Below are positions 49,853 to 62,203 of a stretch of DNA of 64,000 bases, one piece after another. Below the pieces are notes generated by a model that was not told the DNA's origin, did not search any database, and saw nothing but the letters and a program-made list of their open reading frames with translations. How positions within the stretch are numbered: the first letter of the stretch is position 1; every line of letters starts with the position of its first letter. The DNA is from Istiophorus platypterus (taxonomy: Eukaryota; Chordata; Actinopteri; Istiophoriformes; Istiophoridae). Position numbers and translations under genes: made by a program. Where the stretch lies: contig CM029119.1 in assembly GCA_016859345.1 (NCBI GenBank), forward strand, positions 10,854,896-10,918,895, in the 5' to 3' direction.

Positions 49853-52800
49853 GTGAGTAGAGGGCCTGCTGACCCAGCGCCACAAACAAACAAACAAAAA
49901 AGAAACCAAAACGCCCAGGATCGAGTCATGCGCCGTGGAGCTGCTAAAGATTTCAATGCATTTAGCCCCAGACTTAAACCAGCTGGCTTCACTCACACGT
50001 TACTCTTGAGTGTTTGGTTTTGGAAATCTGGATCCCATCGGTCCTCGAAGGCGCATGAGCCGTCACATCCCAGACGAGCTCGTAATCTTTTCCAAACACT
50101 CTCCCCCAGATTATATTCGTCGTTTACGTGGGGTAGTTGCAGAGAAATGGAGGAAAAAGGCCGTAAAATAGTTGCTCTTGATGGCAGGAAAATTCGACCA
50201 CAGCCATTACTTCTTTGTTTATTTGGAGGAAAGTATATTAATAAGATCCTCAGACTCCTCTCTAGCCCCAAAGTGAAGGAATGGTTTAGGTATTTGAAGA
50301 CACAAATACATGTCCAAATGATTAAGATGACATGTGTTTATAATTTTCTTCCTTAAACACTGACAATCAGTATCTATCTGCAAAGACAATCTTTTTTGCA
50401 AGTTTTAAACCATCTGTATGCATCTGTATGCGGCCTGAGAAAGCAGACACTGATAAATAACCCCTATCCCTCCCATCCATTAGTGTAATGTAGTCTCCAT
50501 ATTTGAAAGACTATGGAAAGAGGCTGTCTTGTTGGAAAATGTTACCACTCGCACAGTGTTTGATTTAAAGTGTGTCCTTGAAGTATTTTTCGCCGGCACA
50601 ACAGTGCATTTACCTTTGCTTTGATAAGAGCTTTCCAGAGCCTGAGGTTTATGGAGGCTTAGTTTATCAAGTCTGATGAAAAGGCACAGAATATTTATAT
50701 GAGACGCTTCTGTGCCTCTTTAAAATTCATAAAAACCCAAAAGCTATATACCCAGATTTTAGAGCCTTAAGTGTCTTTGTTGTCTATGGCATTTCAGTGT
50801 TAAAAAGAGTGGAAATTGACCGGTAGAAACACCTTTACCTGTGGATGACTGGACACTGCAGAGCTGATCTTGACGTGTATATATGTACTGCATCTATTCT
50901 TGCCACAATATATAGAGCATAAACCCACCAACCCTCCATGACTTTTGCAAATGCTCTCTAGTTTTCAGAGGTTCGGGTGTGTTCGCTTGCACTGGTACTA
51001 ACAATCGAAGCAGCAGGATCTTCTGCACCGTCACTATCAATCTTTAACCGGAGGGGATCATGTTCCATGTGCGCATACTCATGCATATGGAAGATGGAAA
51101 ATTTTCTCAGCTGAATGAGTAACAGGACTTTTTCAGCTGTGTCACCAGGTTGATAAAAGGTTCATTATTTGCTTTGTATGTTAATCTCAAGAGCAGATGA
51201 CTCTGTGGCAGAAATCTATGAGGAATTCTGATATTTTCCTCCTGCTTTCCTCCAAGTTTTTCCGAATATCGCTGTGCTTTTATAAACCAAAGAAACGTTT
51301 TCTTCTTGGATCACAATAAGTTGAACCCTGACCTGCCATCCGCGCATAATGTTTTCATGAGAATTGAAGCATTCAGTGAGCTTTGCACAGTTCTTTATTG
51401 TGCCCCTGAGCCTCCATTTGTGCTTCTCATATACCAACATTACATTCAAGTCACAGAGCTATGCATCAGATTTTCTGATAAATGTAAGCTCAGAATACTC
51501 CTTAACAAAATATTCCATCTGTTGCACGAACTGTTTCCGAGTTGCACCTCTAAGGTTGGCAGCCTGAAATGACATGTTTTTGCTCAGTTTTTACAATGTG
51601 AACCCAAATGGAAACATTTCTTATCACTTGTATTGGGATGCAGTATACTGATGTTACTGTCCAATATGTTATATTTTCAATCAAAATAACACATTAATAT
51701 TGTAGGTTTGTGGTTGCATTTTATAAAAAGAGTGAACGGAGGCGTAGCTATTTTTTTTAAACAAAGCGAATGATGGAATATAATTTCATCCAGATTGTCC
51801 AGAGTCTCGAACGATTTTTGAAACATCTATCTATCTGCCTTCTCAAAAATCGCGGGGAATAAATTTTATGGGAAAATCTGATGTTGAGCTATGTGACTCC
51901 AACATAAAAATACATAAGAGGCTCAAACTGGGGCTATGTGCATCCATGCATGCACAATCAATCTCAGTTGTTTTATTGCACAGGCCATCAGTCAGTGTGT
52001 GTTAGGAATTCTTTCGAGCAGGATCTTTTACTGCTATTTTGCCCGTTTCAAATATTCAGGATGTAAACCTGATCCTAATAAGATCTGCTTATGGGGGTCA
52101 AGTGACAGTGCTTAAATTCCTCTCAAAGTTAAATCTGAACAGTTAATTGAGACACTTTGGGGTCAGACATCAGTGTTTTTTCAACTAATGTCTTTTCTGT
52201 CTGTATTTGTACAATATTCTGCTCCTCCCTGTCCTTGAGTGTCAGTATGGAATTCCCCTCCTACTCCTCCCCTGTCTCTTACTACAGTCCTATCCATTCT
52301 CCTCTCACTCTTCCCTCCATCCATCTCTCAGTTTTCAGAGAACAAGAATCTTATAGGGGGAGTAGCACGTTCCAACACGTCTTTTCATTTTCTTTTTCTT
52401 TTTTTGAGGGAAGCAGCAAAACCCCAGATACAGCAGTGCAGGAAACACAGGGTTAAGCCAAAAAAAAAAAAAAATGACACGAATATTTATAAGTTTGGGT
52501 GTAAAATAGGAAATAGTTTTGTTTAGGTGGGGACTGGAGGTGGTTGGTTAAGGTTAGAGAAGGAATCTGGGTGAGGCCACAGTGGGCTACATTGGCACAC
52601 AGAGCAGCAGACAGTAACAGATAAAGGGAAGCCACAGTGTTTTCATGCCGAGCAGCGAGGCGTCTCTGGATGAGCGCAGAAGGGTGCAGCGGTTTCATAA
52701 GACGCTCGGGTAGCAGACAGAGCAGATGTGTTATGTTGGATCCAATTAGAGTTTGTATTTCGAGATTGCAGATCCTGCATTGCCTTGTCGCAGAAGCCAG

Positions 52801-55800
52801 TCTGCCTTGATTGATATTTAGAAGCCTCGGAGCCATATTTCCTGTATCAAACTGCTACGACTGGTCACTTTTAGAGAAATTAACCATCTGTTCTGCAAAT
52901 AAGCTCTTTAATCAACTTCATGTTGGGTGATGAGAGGATGTGCAGCAATGCGTTCTGTTTTCAGTTCAGTACAGTGACTGCTAATCTGGTCAGTGTAAAA
53001 AGCAGGTGCCTTTTAATGTTTTAGAAACATATCATGAATAATCAACCTGAAGCAGTGCATGGTAACCAAGTGCAGTTCCTGAAGTAGGAGATTTAAGTGC
53101 AGTGTTGAGGTACTTGTACTTGACATGTTTTTTTTTCATTTTCTGCTACTTTATACTCCTGCTCAACCAGAGTTCATGGGGAAATATTCTACTTCTAACC
53201 TTCCTACTTTCATATGACAGCTGTAGTTACTTTGCAGATGGAGATTTCCCCTAAAACAAAATATGATAAACTGCTCAATACAAAGAAATTTTAAAGATTA
53301 AACCGGCGGGTCCAAACTTTTTTGGCTTGTGACTTCATACACAACTAACTGAAAAAACAGTGTGTAGCTGGGGCCCGAGCCAACTTTCAGATGTCTATAA
53401 CGAACATTTCCCCTGTAAACTTCTCAGATGGTTTCATTTCATTAAATAATCTATAAATAACAGCATAGAGAGAAAAGAGAATAACAGCTTAGGTCATTGA
53501 ATAGTTGTCTGTTTTTTTTTTTTTAAAGAATAGAAATTTGTGTATCAGAACTTGCCCCCCCCTTTTTTTTTCCTCCTTGCATTTATCATCTCACCACCCC
53601 TCAGATTTATCTTGTGGCCATTTGGTGGGGCCTCACCCCCAGATTGGAAACCACTGGACTGAACTAACCAACTTTATATAAAGTGGTTAAAAGTAGCCTC
53701 AGTTTGTACAGATAGAGAAAAACAGATTCAACAAGAGGTGACATGTCACACACCGTGTTCCAATTTCCATGCAATGATACAAACAACAGAAAAACTGTAC
53801 TGCCACACTGACTTTGCTGCCTTCAGTTTGGCAATGACTGATTCAGATAGGCAGCAGGCTTCCACACAAACTCCACTGTCCTACTTCAAACATTATTTCA
53901 GTTAAGCTCGTGTCAGCTTTCCAGGAACTGAGCTCAGCCGTTTTTAAACCGACTATCATGCATTTTTGACTTCATCCAGAGGGGGTTTGAAAGTGTTTCA
54001 TCAGAGCGGGTAAGTCATCTAGATGGAAGTCTAGTCAACATAAAAACTCACCAAAAAGTGGAACTGTTAGGAGGAACCTCAGTGCAACAAAAATACACAA
54101 AAGATAAATTAATTAATTTAAAAAAATAATAATAATTAAAAAAAAATTATATAATGTATATATATATATATACACACATTATATAGCTCATTGTCAAGGG
54201 TTTGTCTGCAGCAGGAAGTGGGTATGGCTCAGAGCTCTTGAAGCTGTTTTAACAGGAAACAGTGTAGCACTCACAATCAGGCCAGACTTCTTTCCTGTGC
54301 CCTTCGCTTTTTTTGGTAACGCAGATGATACTTTTATCTGAGCTTGTCTCGGTGAAAGAAAACGGCACACAATGCACGAACAACATTTCCCATAAGCCCT
54401 CTCGTCTGAGCTCATGTGAAGTTCCCAAGAGGCGCATACAGAAATTTCTTCAGGCTAATGAGGCAGGTTTCATGTAATGTTGTTTAAAATTACAGTTGAA
54501 AGTTACAGTTGAAACAATAGTTCAATTAACTTACCACGCAGCTAGCTTTGGTTTTATTTTGTCCAGGGTTTGAGATATCGATCTCTTAGTTCTATGCCTC
54601 GTCCAGTGGGAAATGGATGTGAATATGTTGCTTCTTCATTTTCTGGGGAAGAAACGGCCTTTTTGCAGAGTGAGATCTGTTGGTTATTCAGAGCCACGGG
54701 GACTTTTTTTTCCCTGGAGAGACTCTTTTTTTTCATTTAATTTTTAGCTACACTATGGATGGCAGTGTTGGTCAGTCAGTATGTCCACCACTTTAATCCA
54801 GACTGGTATATTTCCACAGCTGTCGCTTGGATTGTCAGTAAATATACAATCATTCATGGTTCACAGAGGAATCCTAATGACTCCCTGAAGGATTTATGAA
54901 GTCTTTCAGTTGGACTCACTCATCACCATCACCATGATCCCGTCCAGTATCTCAGCTCCGTCTCTCCCTCCTCCCTCCCTCTCTCTCTCTCTCTCCTCCC
55001 TCAGGTGGGAGATCGTGTCATCGCATTGAGCCGCAGTGGCATGTGGCAGGAAGTGGTTGTTGTGTCCGCTGACCGCACCTTCCCAATGCCCGAGCAGATG
55101 AGCTTCGAGGAAGGTGCCGCTCTCCCCGTTAACTACATAACGGCCTACATGATGCTGTTTGAGATGGCCAACGTGAGGCCGGGCAAGAGTGTTCTCATAC
55201 ACATGGCCGCAGGTAAGACACATACAGTCCGTACAACCTTATGCAATGAGTCCTGTCAAAATAAAATCAGCGATGTCTTACTCACACTCCGAGCAAACAA
55301 CATATTAAGTGACCTTCAGCGCTAGCCTGTCAGCTAAAGAAACAACAATATAGTAGTTAGATGTAATGTTTGTGCAAGTTATGACAAAGTGCAAAAAGTT
55401 AAAAACTTTAATTCCTCCAAGGTTTGGCCTCTTCTTTTTTTTGTTGCTTCTCTCTGCTATTTCTTCTACATTTTTAATTAATGAGAGACAGTAAATAAGG
55501 TGACACTTTGTTTTGTGTGTAGATTAATTAAATCTCGTTTACCTTAAATATGCTGCAGAATAAGTGTCATTTCGACAACAATTTTGATAACTGAATAATT
55601 ATTTTAATTATCTCTCCTGCAACAATCCCCAAAGAAATTGCCTGTTACAGCTTCTTAAATGTGAGAATTTGCAGCTTTAATCTTAGTAAATTTAATATTT
55701 TTGATGTTAGACTATTGGTTTGACAAAACAAACAATGTGAAGATATTTTCTTTGGCTCTTGAATGTCGTAATGAACGTTTTTTTAAAGTTCCTTGGAAAA

Positions 55801-58800
55801 ATGAATCAGAGTTATTGTTTTAAACAAGATTCATCTCCAAAAGGTAGATCAGTGGCATCCACCATGTTGTGTGGTTGGACAGACAGTAGAGCCCAGCAAA
55901 CATCTCCCCTGGGTTCCTAGGCAGCAAATAGAAGAGTCACACCACTTGTTTACTCCAGGCCACTAATCATCCGTCTGAATACAACCACATTTCTGTGCTG
56001 ACAAATTATCAGCCAAGAGACAATCAGTCATAGGTAAAGAGTGTGCAGGCTTGGTTGCTTAGGCAACACCTTGCATTTAGGGAAAGGGGCTCCAGCACGG
56101 TACCCAAGCAAACATGTCGCATTTTCGGTAGATCATCGTGTGTGTCCATTGTGTGTGTACCGGCTCAGCGTTGTAGCTTACATATGCTACCAGGAGAATA
56201 TATTGCCTTGACTTTTTGGACATTTGGCCCATGACCTGCATCATCAGCCTCTCCGCCTGTGAAAGAGCAAATTGAAAAAAAGGAAATGGAAATTGCATGA
56301 GTCAATTTTCGACCTCAGAATTAGCAGCTGACAGAAAAATCCATCTGCTGAGTAGGATTATGTGACGGGACTGGTAGGCCGCTAAATGGATCTTGTGGTG
56401 AAATTTTCAAGATAACGGTTAAAATGAACTTTTAACTTCAGTTTTTGCTCAGAAATAATTCAAAATTGAAATTTACAATTCCAGAACAACTGGGTAATCT
56501 CCATTTGCTGATGCAGACAATGGGATATGAGTGAAACCTCCAGAACAATTACTAAATGGATCTCGCGATGGGATCGTTTTATAAACAATCCAGTATTGGT
56601 TGGGCTCTATTCCTCACTTAAGGCTGCAGCAACTACCAAGCTCTTTAGATGGGCAGTCAGACATCTTAAAGCTGACAAGCAATTACGACCATCTTAATTG
56701 CCGGGAATGTTGAAACAGTGCATGTCCAAAATTTATAGCATAGATAAATGACAGACACATATTTCAAAATAAAAGCCTGCTTAATCATAATTTCTCAACA
56801 CATAAAAATTTGTTTTCCTTTAGCTTTGAAGTCAAGAATAAAGTAATAAAAGATGCTGCTGAAAGTGAGACAGCTCAGGATATGACAGCTCCTCATGAAA
56901 TCCAAATATACAGGTCAGTTACTGTCAGTATCTCATGATCCAGCATCACGGTCTGGTGCTCTTCTGCAATGACGCTGTCAAAGGCCATGCTCTGGTGTTT
57001 AGTGGGTGCTTGTCAGCTGACCTGCATGAATCAGCCACATGAGGCCAGGGTGAAGAAAAGGGCAGGAAGGATTAGTGGTGATCCCGCACAACCAGGCATT
57101 CATCATTTTGAACAAATCTTTCGCTGTTAAATGGTACAAGGCCATAGAGACCAGAGAGTACCTTCTGCTCTATCAGCTGTCTTTTGTGTAATCACAGGAT
57201 TGAGATGGACATATTTTAGTTGATATCTTCGGGGTCTCCGCTAGAATTTAAAATAAAGTTCTATGGTTTTCAAAAATTTGGCTGCTCAGTGTGTCTCTTA
57301 AATGTATTCGTTTTTATTGATATACTCCTCTGTGGTTTGTATGTCAGTTTTTTGCAAAAGGACATGGCAAACAAAAATGAGTGGAAATTGAAACTTTCGT
57401 TAAACTGCAGCATTCTGATCCTTTCAAGGAGAAATCTGAGTTGCTTTATAGTCTAACGTGAAAAGAGGCCATTCTATTTAGACAGTAAACACTATGGTTC
57501 CGCTTACTTACTACACTTACTACTCAAGGAGAATGCCCGCCACATCCTTGGTGAGAAAACACTGCAGCTGCCACCGCTCTCATGTCTGTTTGCATTACCG
57601 TCTCAACATCTCTAGGTGGCGTGGGTATCGCTGCGACCCAGCTGTGTCAGACGGTGCCGGATGTGACTGTTTTTGGCACAGCATCAGCCTCCAAGCATGA
57701 GACCATTGCGCGAGGCGGGGTGACCCACCCCATTGACTACCGTACCAAAGACTACGTGGAGGAGATACGCAAAATCAGCCCGAAGGGTGAGAAAAGACAC
57801 TCTTGTCAACGACTTGTAGTGTACGTTGTAGTGTCTAAGCACGAATATCCTTATCTTTCTTTCCTGGTGAGGAGAGTTCAAATTTTCATGTTTCTCCTTA
57901 ACAGTATTTTCTGTTTTTTGGTTCTTGAATATCAAGTTGATATAGAGACATAAAACGCTCTTCACCTTCTTCCTTTGGTCCCATCCTTTCCTGTTTTTAT
58001 CCTGTCTCTCTCTGCAGGTGTGGACATTGTCCTCGACCCACTTGGTGGCTCAGACACCCAGAAAGGCTTTAGTTTGTTGAAACCACTGGGAGCGCTTGTA
58101 GTCTTTGGTAAGACATTTGCGAACAGACAAAACATGTTTCATGAATTTGCTGAGTTTGCCTTAATCTATTTGTGTTTTTGGTTTATTTTATTAGAATTAC
58201 TTGAATTTTACCAGTTTAAACCATAGCAATGGTGATTTCCATCATATTATCAAAACTGAAAGGAAACTAATGGTAATTTGTGAGGTTTGATAAAGTAGCC
58301 TACATAGTGTCTCTCACACAACTCCAGAAGGAATAGTGATCAAAATTTAAAAAAGGGAACAAAATTACATTATTCCTCCCGCACAAGCTATTTAAATGAC
58401 CAGTGTGTAGGATTTAGGGGGAAATACTGGCAGAAATGGGCTATAATATACATAATTATGTTTTTATTAGAGTAAAATCACCTGAAGCCTGCCATGTTGC
58501 ACCGCCATGTTTCTACCGTAGCCCAGAATGGAAAAACCAAACGTGACTCTAGAGAGGGTCTTTTGCTTTTTCTTTACAATACCTGTAGGCCACCACAGGT
58601 CCTCTTACATGTTGGTAGGGCAGGGGTGAGGGGAGGGGTATTCATTTGGTTGCAGTATGCAACTTCACTGTCGGATGCCACTAAATCCTACACACCGCTC
58701 CGTTAATTTGTATGAATATGATGAAATATGGGTCATCATAACCATTGTAATGCCCCTGTTGTCTTGATTCACATGTTTCATGTGATATAATTAAAATCTA

Positions 58801-61466
58801 CAGTTTATTACATACAAGTCCATATTTATTTATTTATCTTCATTCTTTTACTCCATCAATATGATCGGGATACAGCTTAATTTAAGATATTTTAAACGTC
58901 AGCGTGATTTTCTAAAGGATAGCTAACATGAATTCTTCTCTGTGCGATATTTATTCCATTCCGCTGTCCTCGTCCTCCGCTCCAGGTGCAGCCAATTGTG
59001 TGACGGGGCAGAAGAAGAACCTGTTGGCCATGGCGAAGACCTGGTACAACCAGCTCTCTCTCAACACCATGAAACTGATGCAGGCCAACAAGGCCATCTG
59101 TGGCTTCCACCTGGGCTACATATCAGATGAGCAGCTCATCAGCAGGACTATGTTGAAGCTGCTGGAGCTCTACACGCAAGGGAAGATCAAGCCCCACATT
59201 GACTCATGCTACCACTTTGAGGAGGTTAGTTTAATCTTTTTTTTTTTTTTTTTTCTGTAAATCTAAAATGTGAAATAGCTACTGCTGCAGTTGCATGCAG
59301 GACAGCACTGTCTGGGTGTCTGTCCTTAAAAATCTCCTGTTACTTTTTACTGTTTTTGTCCATTGAAGTCAAAACTGTAAAGATATCTCGAGAAGTTTTT
59401 CTGATTTGCTGCACACAACTCTCGAGAATTAGTATGACATTTTCTGGAAATATACTCGCTCACCTTCTTGCTGAGAGTTGGATAGAAGGCTTAATACCAT
59501 TCTCATAACTGTGTACCAATCATGAAGCTACAGCCAGCAGCCAGTTAGCTTAGCTTAGCACAAAGACTGGAAGCAGGGGGAAACAGCTAGCTTCTACTCC
59601 ACTACATTGCAAAGGGATATATTATAGTGTAAAGAGTATGTTATTTATCTGACAGTTGTAGTTACTACTCAGTTTATAGGATAAATTTGCATGCAAAACG
59701 TATGAAGAGTATATTAAATATGATGTTTTGCTATAAATTAAACTCCCCAACGGTAAACACAAGTAGGGCTGAAACAATAGGTTGATTAATCTGTAAAATG
59801 GTGGACAGACACTTAATTATCTAATTTAATGATCCTTCAAGTCATTTTTCATGGGAAAATGCCAAACATTTCATTGTTCCAGCTTCTCAAACTATCCCCT
59901 ACTGTTTACTTTCAATATTGAAAATAGTGGTTAGCTGCAGTTCCTACACAAAACAGTCAAAAATTAGTGCCACCTCACCGAAGCTTCCTCTACCTCGCAA
60001 CCGAAGAAAGCCTCATCCTTGCATTTTCTTCTTATCATGTGCAAACCTCAGCCCCCCCATCAGATGTGATGGTGCTTAACAGTCGTTGCTAGGTGACAGG
60101 TGACATTGTTGCCGTGGTATCCATTACTAGTGAGGATGTCTGTGTTCTGAGGATCTCTGGCTGATTCCAAGGATAGGAAGGAGTGTGACGCAAGACAATC
60201 CTGGCGGTGTGTTTGCAAGCAGGAAACAGACAATTACTGAGGCAGGAAATAATAGAAATTTCAGCTGAATTATGGCAGTGATACACAGCATAGATAAACA
60301 TTGTTTTTATTTCATTAATCCATCCTCCCCATGACTCTTCAGTCATTAGCGTGTGCTCATGCAGTCACTGCAAATCTGGCCCAGTTAATACTGTCTTTTT
60401 AAAATTTATATGTACCAGAAAAATATAATCTGGTTGTGCAGCTGTTTTGGATTACTAATTTATACATTTGCGAAACGAAATATATCGGAGGGAAACATGT
60501 TTAGTGAAAACACACACTTCCAACATGGTTTTCAAAATTTTAAATTTTTTGTTCACACTTTTCTTGAAGCTGCTCTAACTAATGTTTTCATAATTACAAT
60601 CAATCATATGAATATACATAATATAAAAGAAATCCCTCATAGGAATGAACCTACAGAGAATTATCACATGACTCTGCAGTTCCTCTCAGCCTTAACTATG
60701 CAATTTAGCGTCTATCGGCACATTGTCTTGGTTTTTTTACAGCCTACAACTATGCTGTTTTAAATCACTCAATGCAACATCATTTCCAAACCCATCATGG
60801 AGCTATTTAGGCAATAAAAGCTCTGACAAACTGCTGAATGACAGGCAGATACATTTAGCGACTAGCTGGTTAACATAGAGCCAGATTTCCCTCAGGAATT
60901 TGTGGAGACCAAACCAGAACTTAAAGGAGACTAATTATTGGACTTGCATTAATCAGGTGGACACAAAAAAGACCCTTAGTGAATATTAAAATTAATCTGT
61001 GTCTGTTCAGTGTTTAAATAAGCAACCATTAGCTAAAACGTTAAATTAACTTTTTAAGGTGAATATATGTTAATGTTGTTTTTAGCCTGTTTTGAGGCCA
61101 AAAAATTTTGACCTTAGCTCTGACATATTAATGATTTTTAAAAAATGCCTCAAGCTTTTGCTTTTTTCACTGGCTAACTTCAGAATGTTTGGATATTACA
61201 GTTATATAAATGAGAGATGTGCTTTTGATTCAGGTGGGAAATGACCTTTTTGCACACATCCTGCCTTTCTGCAGCTAACCGATGCCATGAGGCGCATGCA
61301 CGAACGCCAGAATATCGGGAAAGTCCTCCTTCTTCCTGAACCCAAGAAGGAGGAAGAGAAGCCAAAGTCCAACCCTGAGCCGGTAGAAAATGTGGAAAAA
61401 ACTGAAGCTGCCGCCAATGAGAAGAAAGAGGAAGCCATGGAGGAAGTTAAAGCAGAGAATGATTGA
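49463..61466 (+). CDS. vat1: synaptic vesicle membrane protein VAT-1 homolog, six exons
   Basis: VAT1 belongs to the zinc-free quinone-oxidoreductase branch of the medium-chain dehydrogenase/reductase superfamily. It is found on vesicle and mitochondrial membranes and is linked to membrane fusion and phospholipid handling. CDS: 49463-49852, 55005-55212, 57616-57786, 58018-58107, 58986-59224 and 61275-61466 (1290 bp, 429 residues; human 393). Seen: Pro/Glu/Ala-rich N-terminal about 48 residues; GroES-like domain with ACGLNFAELLARQGLY and GMEGSGVIEAVGEDV; SRSGMWQE; NYITAYM; nucleotide-binding AAGGVG (198-203); TVFGTASASKHE; THPIDYRTKDY; CGFHLGYIS; KPHIDS. The strong match to human VAT1, rather than VAT1L, rests on SGMWQE, GTASASKH and CGFHLGY. 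The C-terminal about 45 residues are Lys/Glu-rich, longer than the human tail. Start codon context is caccATGt. Head to head with rnd2. Confidence 0.95.
53090..53665 (+). repeat. two adjacent dispersed repeat remnants
   Basis: 53090-53255 has ttgaggtacttgtacttgac, tctgctactttatactcctg and gacagctgtagttactttgc, as also at 59593-59705. 53290-53665 has ctcaccacccctcagattta and agattggaaaccactggact. Both phrases are typical of percomorph repeats. Confidence 0.65.
54765..54905 (-). repeat. dispersed repeat ('gatgatggcgctag' family), reverse, partial
   Basis: Landmarks are ttggtcagtcagtatgtcca, ccagactggtatatttccac and catggttcacagaggaatcc, parallel to the copies at 14530-14700 and 21436-21780. 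Confidence 0.65.
55005..55212 (+). CDS. vat1: vat1 exon 2
   Basis: 208 bp from GTG (Val131) after a long (CT)n polypyrimidine tract and tcag acceptor, to donor GTAAGA. It encodes VGDRVIALSRSGMWQE to VLIHMAA. It leaves one base of Gly200. Confidence 0.95.
55213..57615 (+). other. vat1: vat1 intron 2 (2.4 kb)
   Basis: Non-coding. It contains one dispersed repeat fragment at 55570-55785; the remainder shows nothing recognisable. Confidence 0.7.
55570..55785 (+). repeat. dispersed repeat ('gattaatcgattatc' family) fragment
   Basis: ttcgacaacaattttgataa, cagcttcttaaatgtgagaa and gacaaaacaaacaatgtgaa are typical landmarks. Same family and orientation as 59764-59945. Confidence 0.65.
57616..57786 (+). 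CDS. vat1: vat1 exon 3 (nucleotide-binding loop)
   Basis: 171 bp between acceptor catctctag and donor GTGAGA. It encodes GVGIAATQLCQTVPD, FGTASASKHE and HPIDYRTKDYVEEI. Confidence 0.95.
58018..58107 (+). CDS. vat1: vat1 exon 4
   Basis: 90 bp between acceptor tctctgcag and donor GTAAGA. It encodes VDIVLDPLGGSDTQKGFSLL to ALVVF. Intron 3 before it is only 231 bp. Confidence 0.95.
58108..58985 (+). other. vat1: vat1 intron 4 (878 bp)
   Basis: More than a third of it is the MITE-like element at 58396-58702; the rest is AT-rich with no other feature. Confidence 0.75.
58396..58702. mobile_element. MITE-like non-autonomous DNA element, TTAA-flanked
   Basis: 307 bp flanked by TTAA on both sides (58392-58395 and 58703-58706). 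The terminal sequences share gtgtgtaggattta on the left (58403-58416) and its exact reverse complement taaatcctacacac on the right (58682-58695). It has no coding capacity. A TTAA target is typical of piggyBac-like elements (family knowledge). I also recognise the ends as a common percomorph repeat. Confidence 0.75.
58986..59224 (+). CDS. vat1: vat1 exon 5
   Basis: 239 bp between acceptor ccgctccag and donor GTTAGT. It encodes AANCVTGQKKNLLAMAKTW, AICGFHLGYISDEQL and IKPHIDSCYHFEE. Confidence 0.95.
59435..59592 (+). repeat. dispersed repeat, best copy of 'ttagcttagcttagca' family
   Basis: tggaaatatactcgctcacc, catgaagctacagccagcag, ttagcttagcttagcacaaa and gactggaagcagggggaaac. Fragments of the same family are at 7145-7262, 41655-41765 and 42115-42235. 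Confidence 0.75.
59593..59705 (+). repeat. dispersed repeat remnant
   Basis: ttctactccactacattgca and ctgacagttgtagttactac, the same family as 53090-53255. Confidence 0.55.
59764..59945 (+). repeat. dispersed repeat ('gattaatcgattatc' family)
   Basis: tagggctgaaacaataggtt, tgccaaacatttcattgttc and cagcttctcaaacta; compare 5590-5879 and 55570-55785. Confidence 0.65.
60640..60990 (+). repeat. dispersed repeat copy
   Basis: tcacatgactctgcagttcc matches 28710-28730, while ttccctcaggaatttgtgga and cattaatcaggtggacacaa match 23420-23500. This copy joins both halves of a family that is split at those loci. Confidence 0.65.
61275..61466 (+). CDS. vat1: vat1 exon 6 with stop codon
   Basis: 192 bp after acceptor tttctgcag, ending TGA at 61464-61466. 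It encodes LTDAMRRMHERQNIGKVLLL and then a Lys/Glu-rich tail ending VKAEND. Confidence 0.95.
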   Translation, partial: LTDAMRRMHERQNIGKVLLLPEPKKEEEKPKSNPEPVENVEKTEAAANEKKEEAMEEVKAEND

Positions 61467-62170
61467 GTAAGAGTGTTATCTGATTGGTATTTTTACCCAC
61501 TTCTTCAGCGAGTTTCCCTGTTGTTTAATCATCAAAAAAAGGAAAGAAAAGAGAAGAAAAAGCAAGATGCCATAAATTCTTTCTCAGTATTTTAAATTGT
61601 TTTGTTGTGCAATATGTCTATAGTGCAGTGTCCATGTTGGGAACACTTGTGTTTTAGATAAAACTTCACTATGTTTTCATTACATTACCAAAGGAATAAT
61701 GTATTCTGATAACTGATGACATGCCCACAAACAACTCAACAACAGCTCTTAGATAATGTCTGTAATAACAACAAACCAGGGCCGGTATGTATAAAATGGT
61801 CTATGGTCCCAGGAGCGGTTTTATACTTTGAGCTCGTGAGTCAAAATCTTCTCAGTGAAAAATACCATCATGCATCGTAGCTAAAATGACATATGCTCCG
61901 TCAGATTGCAGCATGCAAGAGGAAAGTTTATAGAAGAAATTGCCCCTACAGTGATGTTGACAATATGAACAGATGCTATTTGGGATATTATTCATAAGAT
62001 TTCAATGACTTAAAGTAGGATAGAGAGTAACAATTTAAGTAAGAACCACCTGTTCTGGGTGTATAAGAGCTTTTTATGTTATTGAAGGATATCCTTAATT
62101 GTTTCTGTTTTTCCAAAACAAAATGATGTAAAGTTTGACCTAAAAATAAAGCGCTTACATAAAAAGTTTA
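61467..62170 (+). other. vat1: vat1 3' UTR (probable)
   Basis: Follows the TGA; AATAAA at 62145-62150 is the best polyadenylation signal. No open frame or repeat stands out. Confidence 0.55.
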
Positions 62171-62203
62171 GTTAAAGTTCATACATTTAGAATTATTTTG
62201 AAT

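Larger units (their letters stand above)
49853..55004 (+). other. vat1: vat1 intron 1 (5.15 kb)
   Basis: Non-coding. It holds repeat remnants at 53090-53255 and 53290-53665, a reverse repeat copy at 54765-54905 and a TA-rich tract at 54145-54185. A (CT)n tract at 54973-54994 leads into the exon 2 acceptor. Confidence 0.75.
59225..61274 (+). other. vat1: vat1 intron 5 (2.05 kb)
   Basis: Made up largely of repeat copies at 59435-59592, 59593-59705, 59764-59945 and 60640-60990. No exon is supported inside it. Confidence 0.75.

Noticed and set aside
49421..49996. 191-codon minus-strand open frame over vat1 exon 1
   Set aside because: It is an antisense shadow of the GC-rich coding exon; the plus strand encodes a conserved family.
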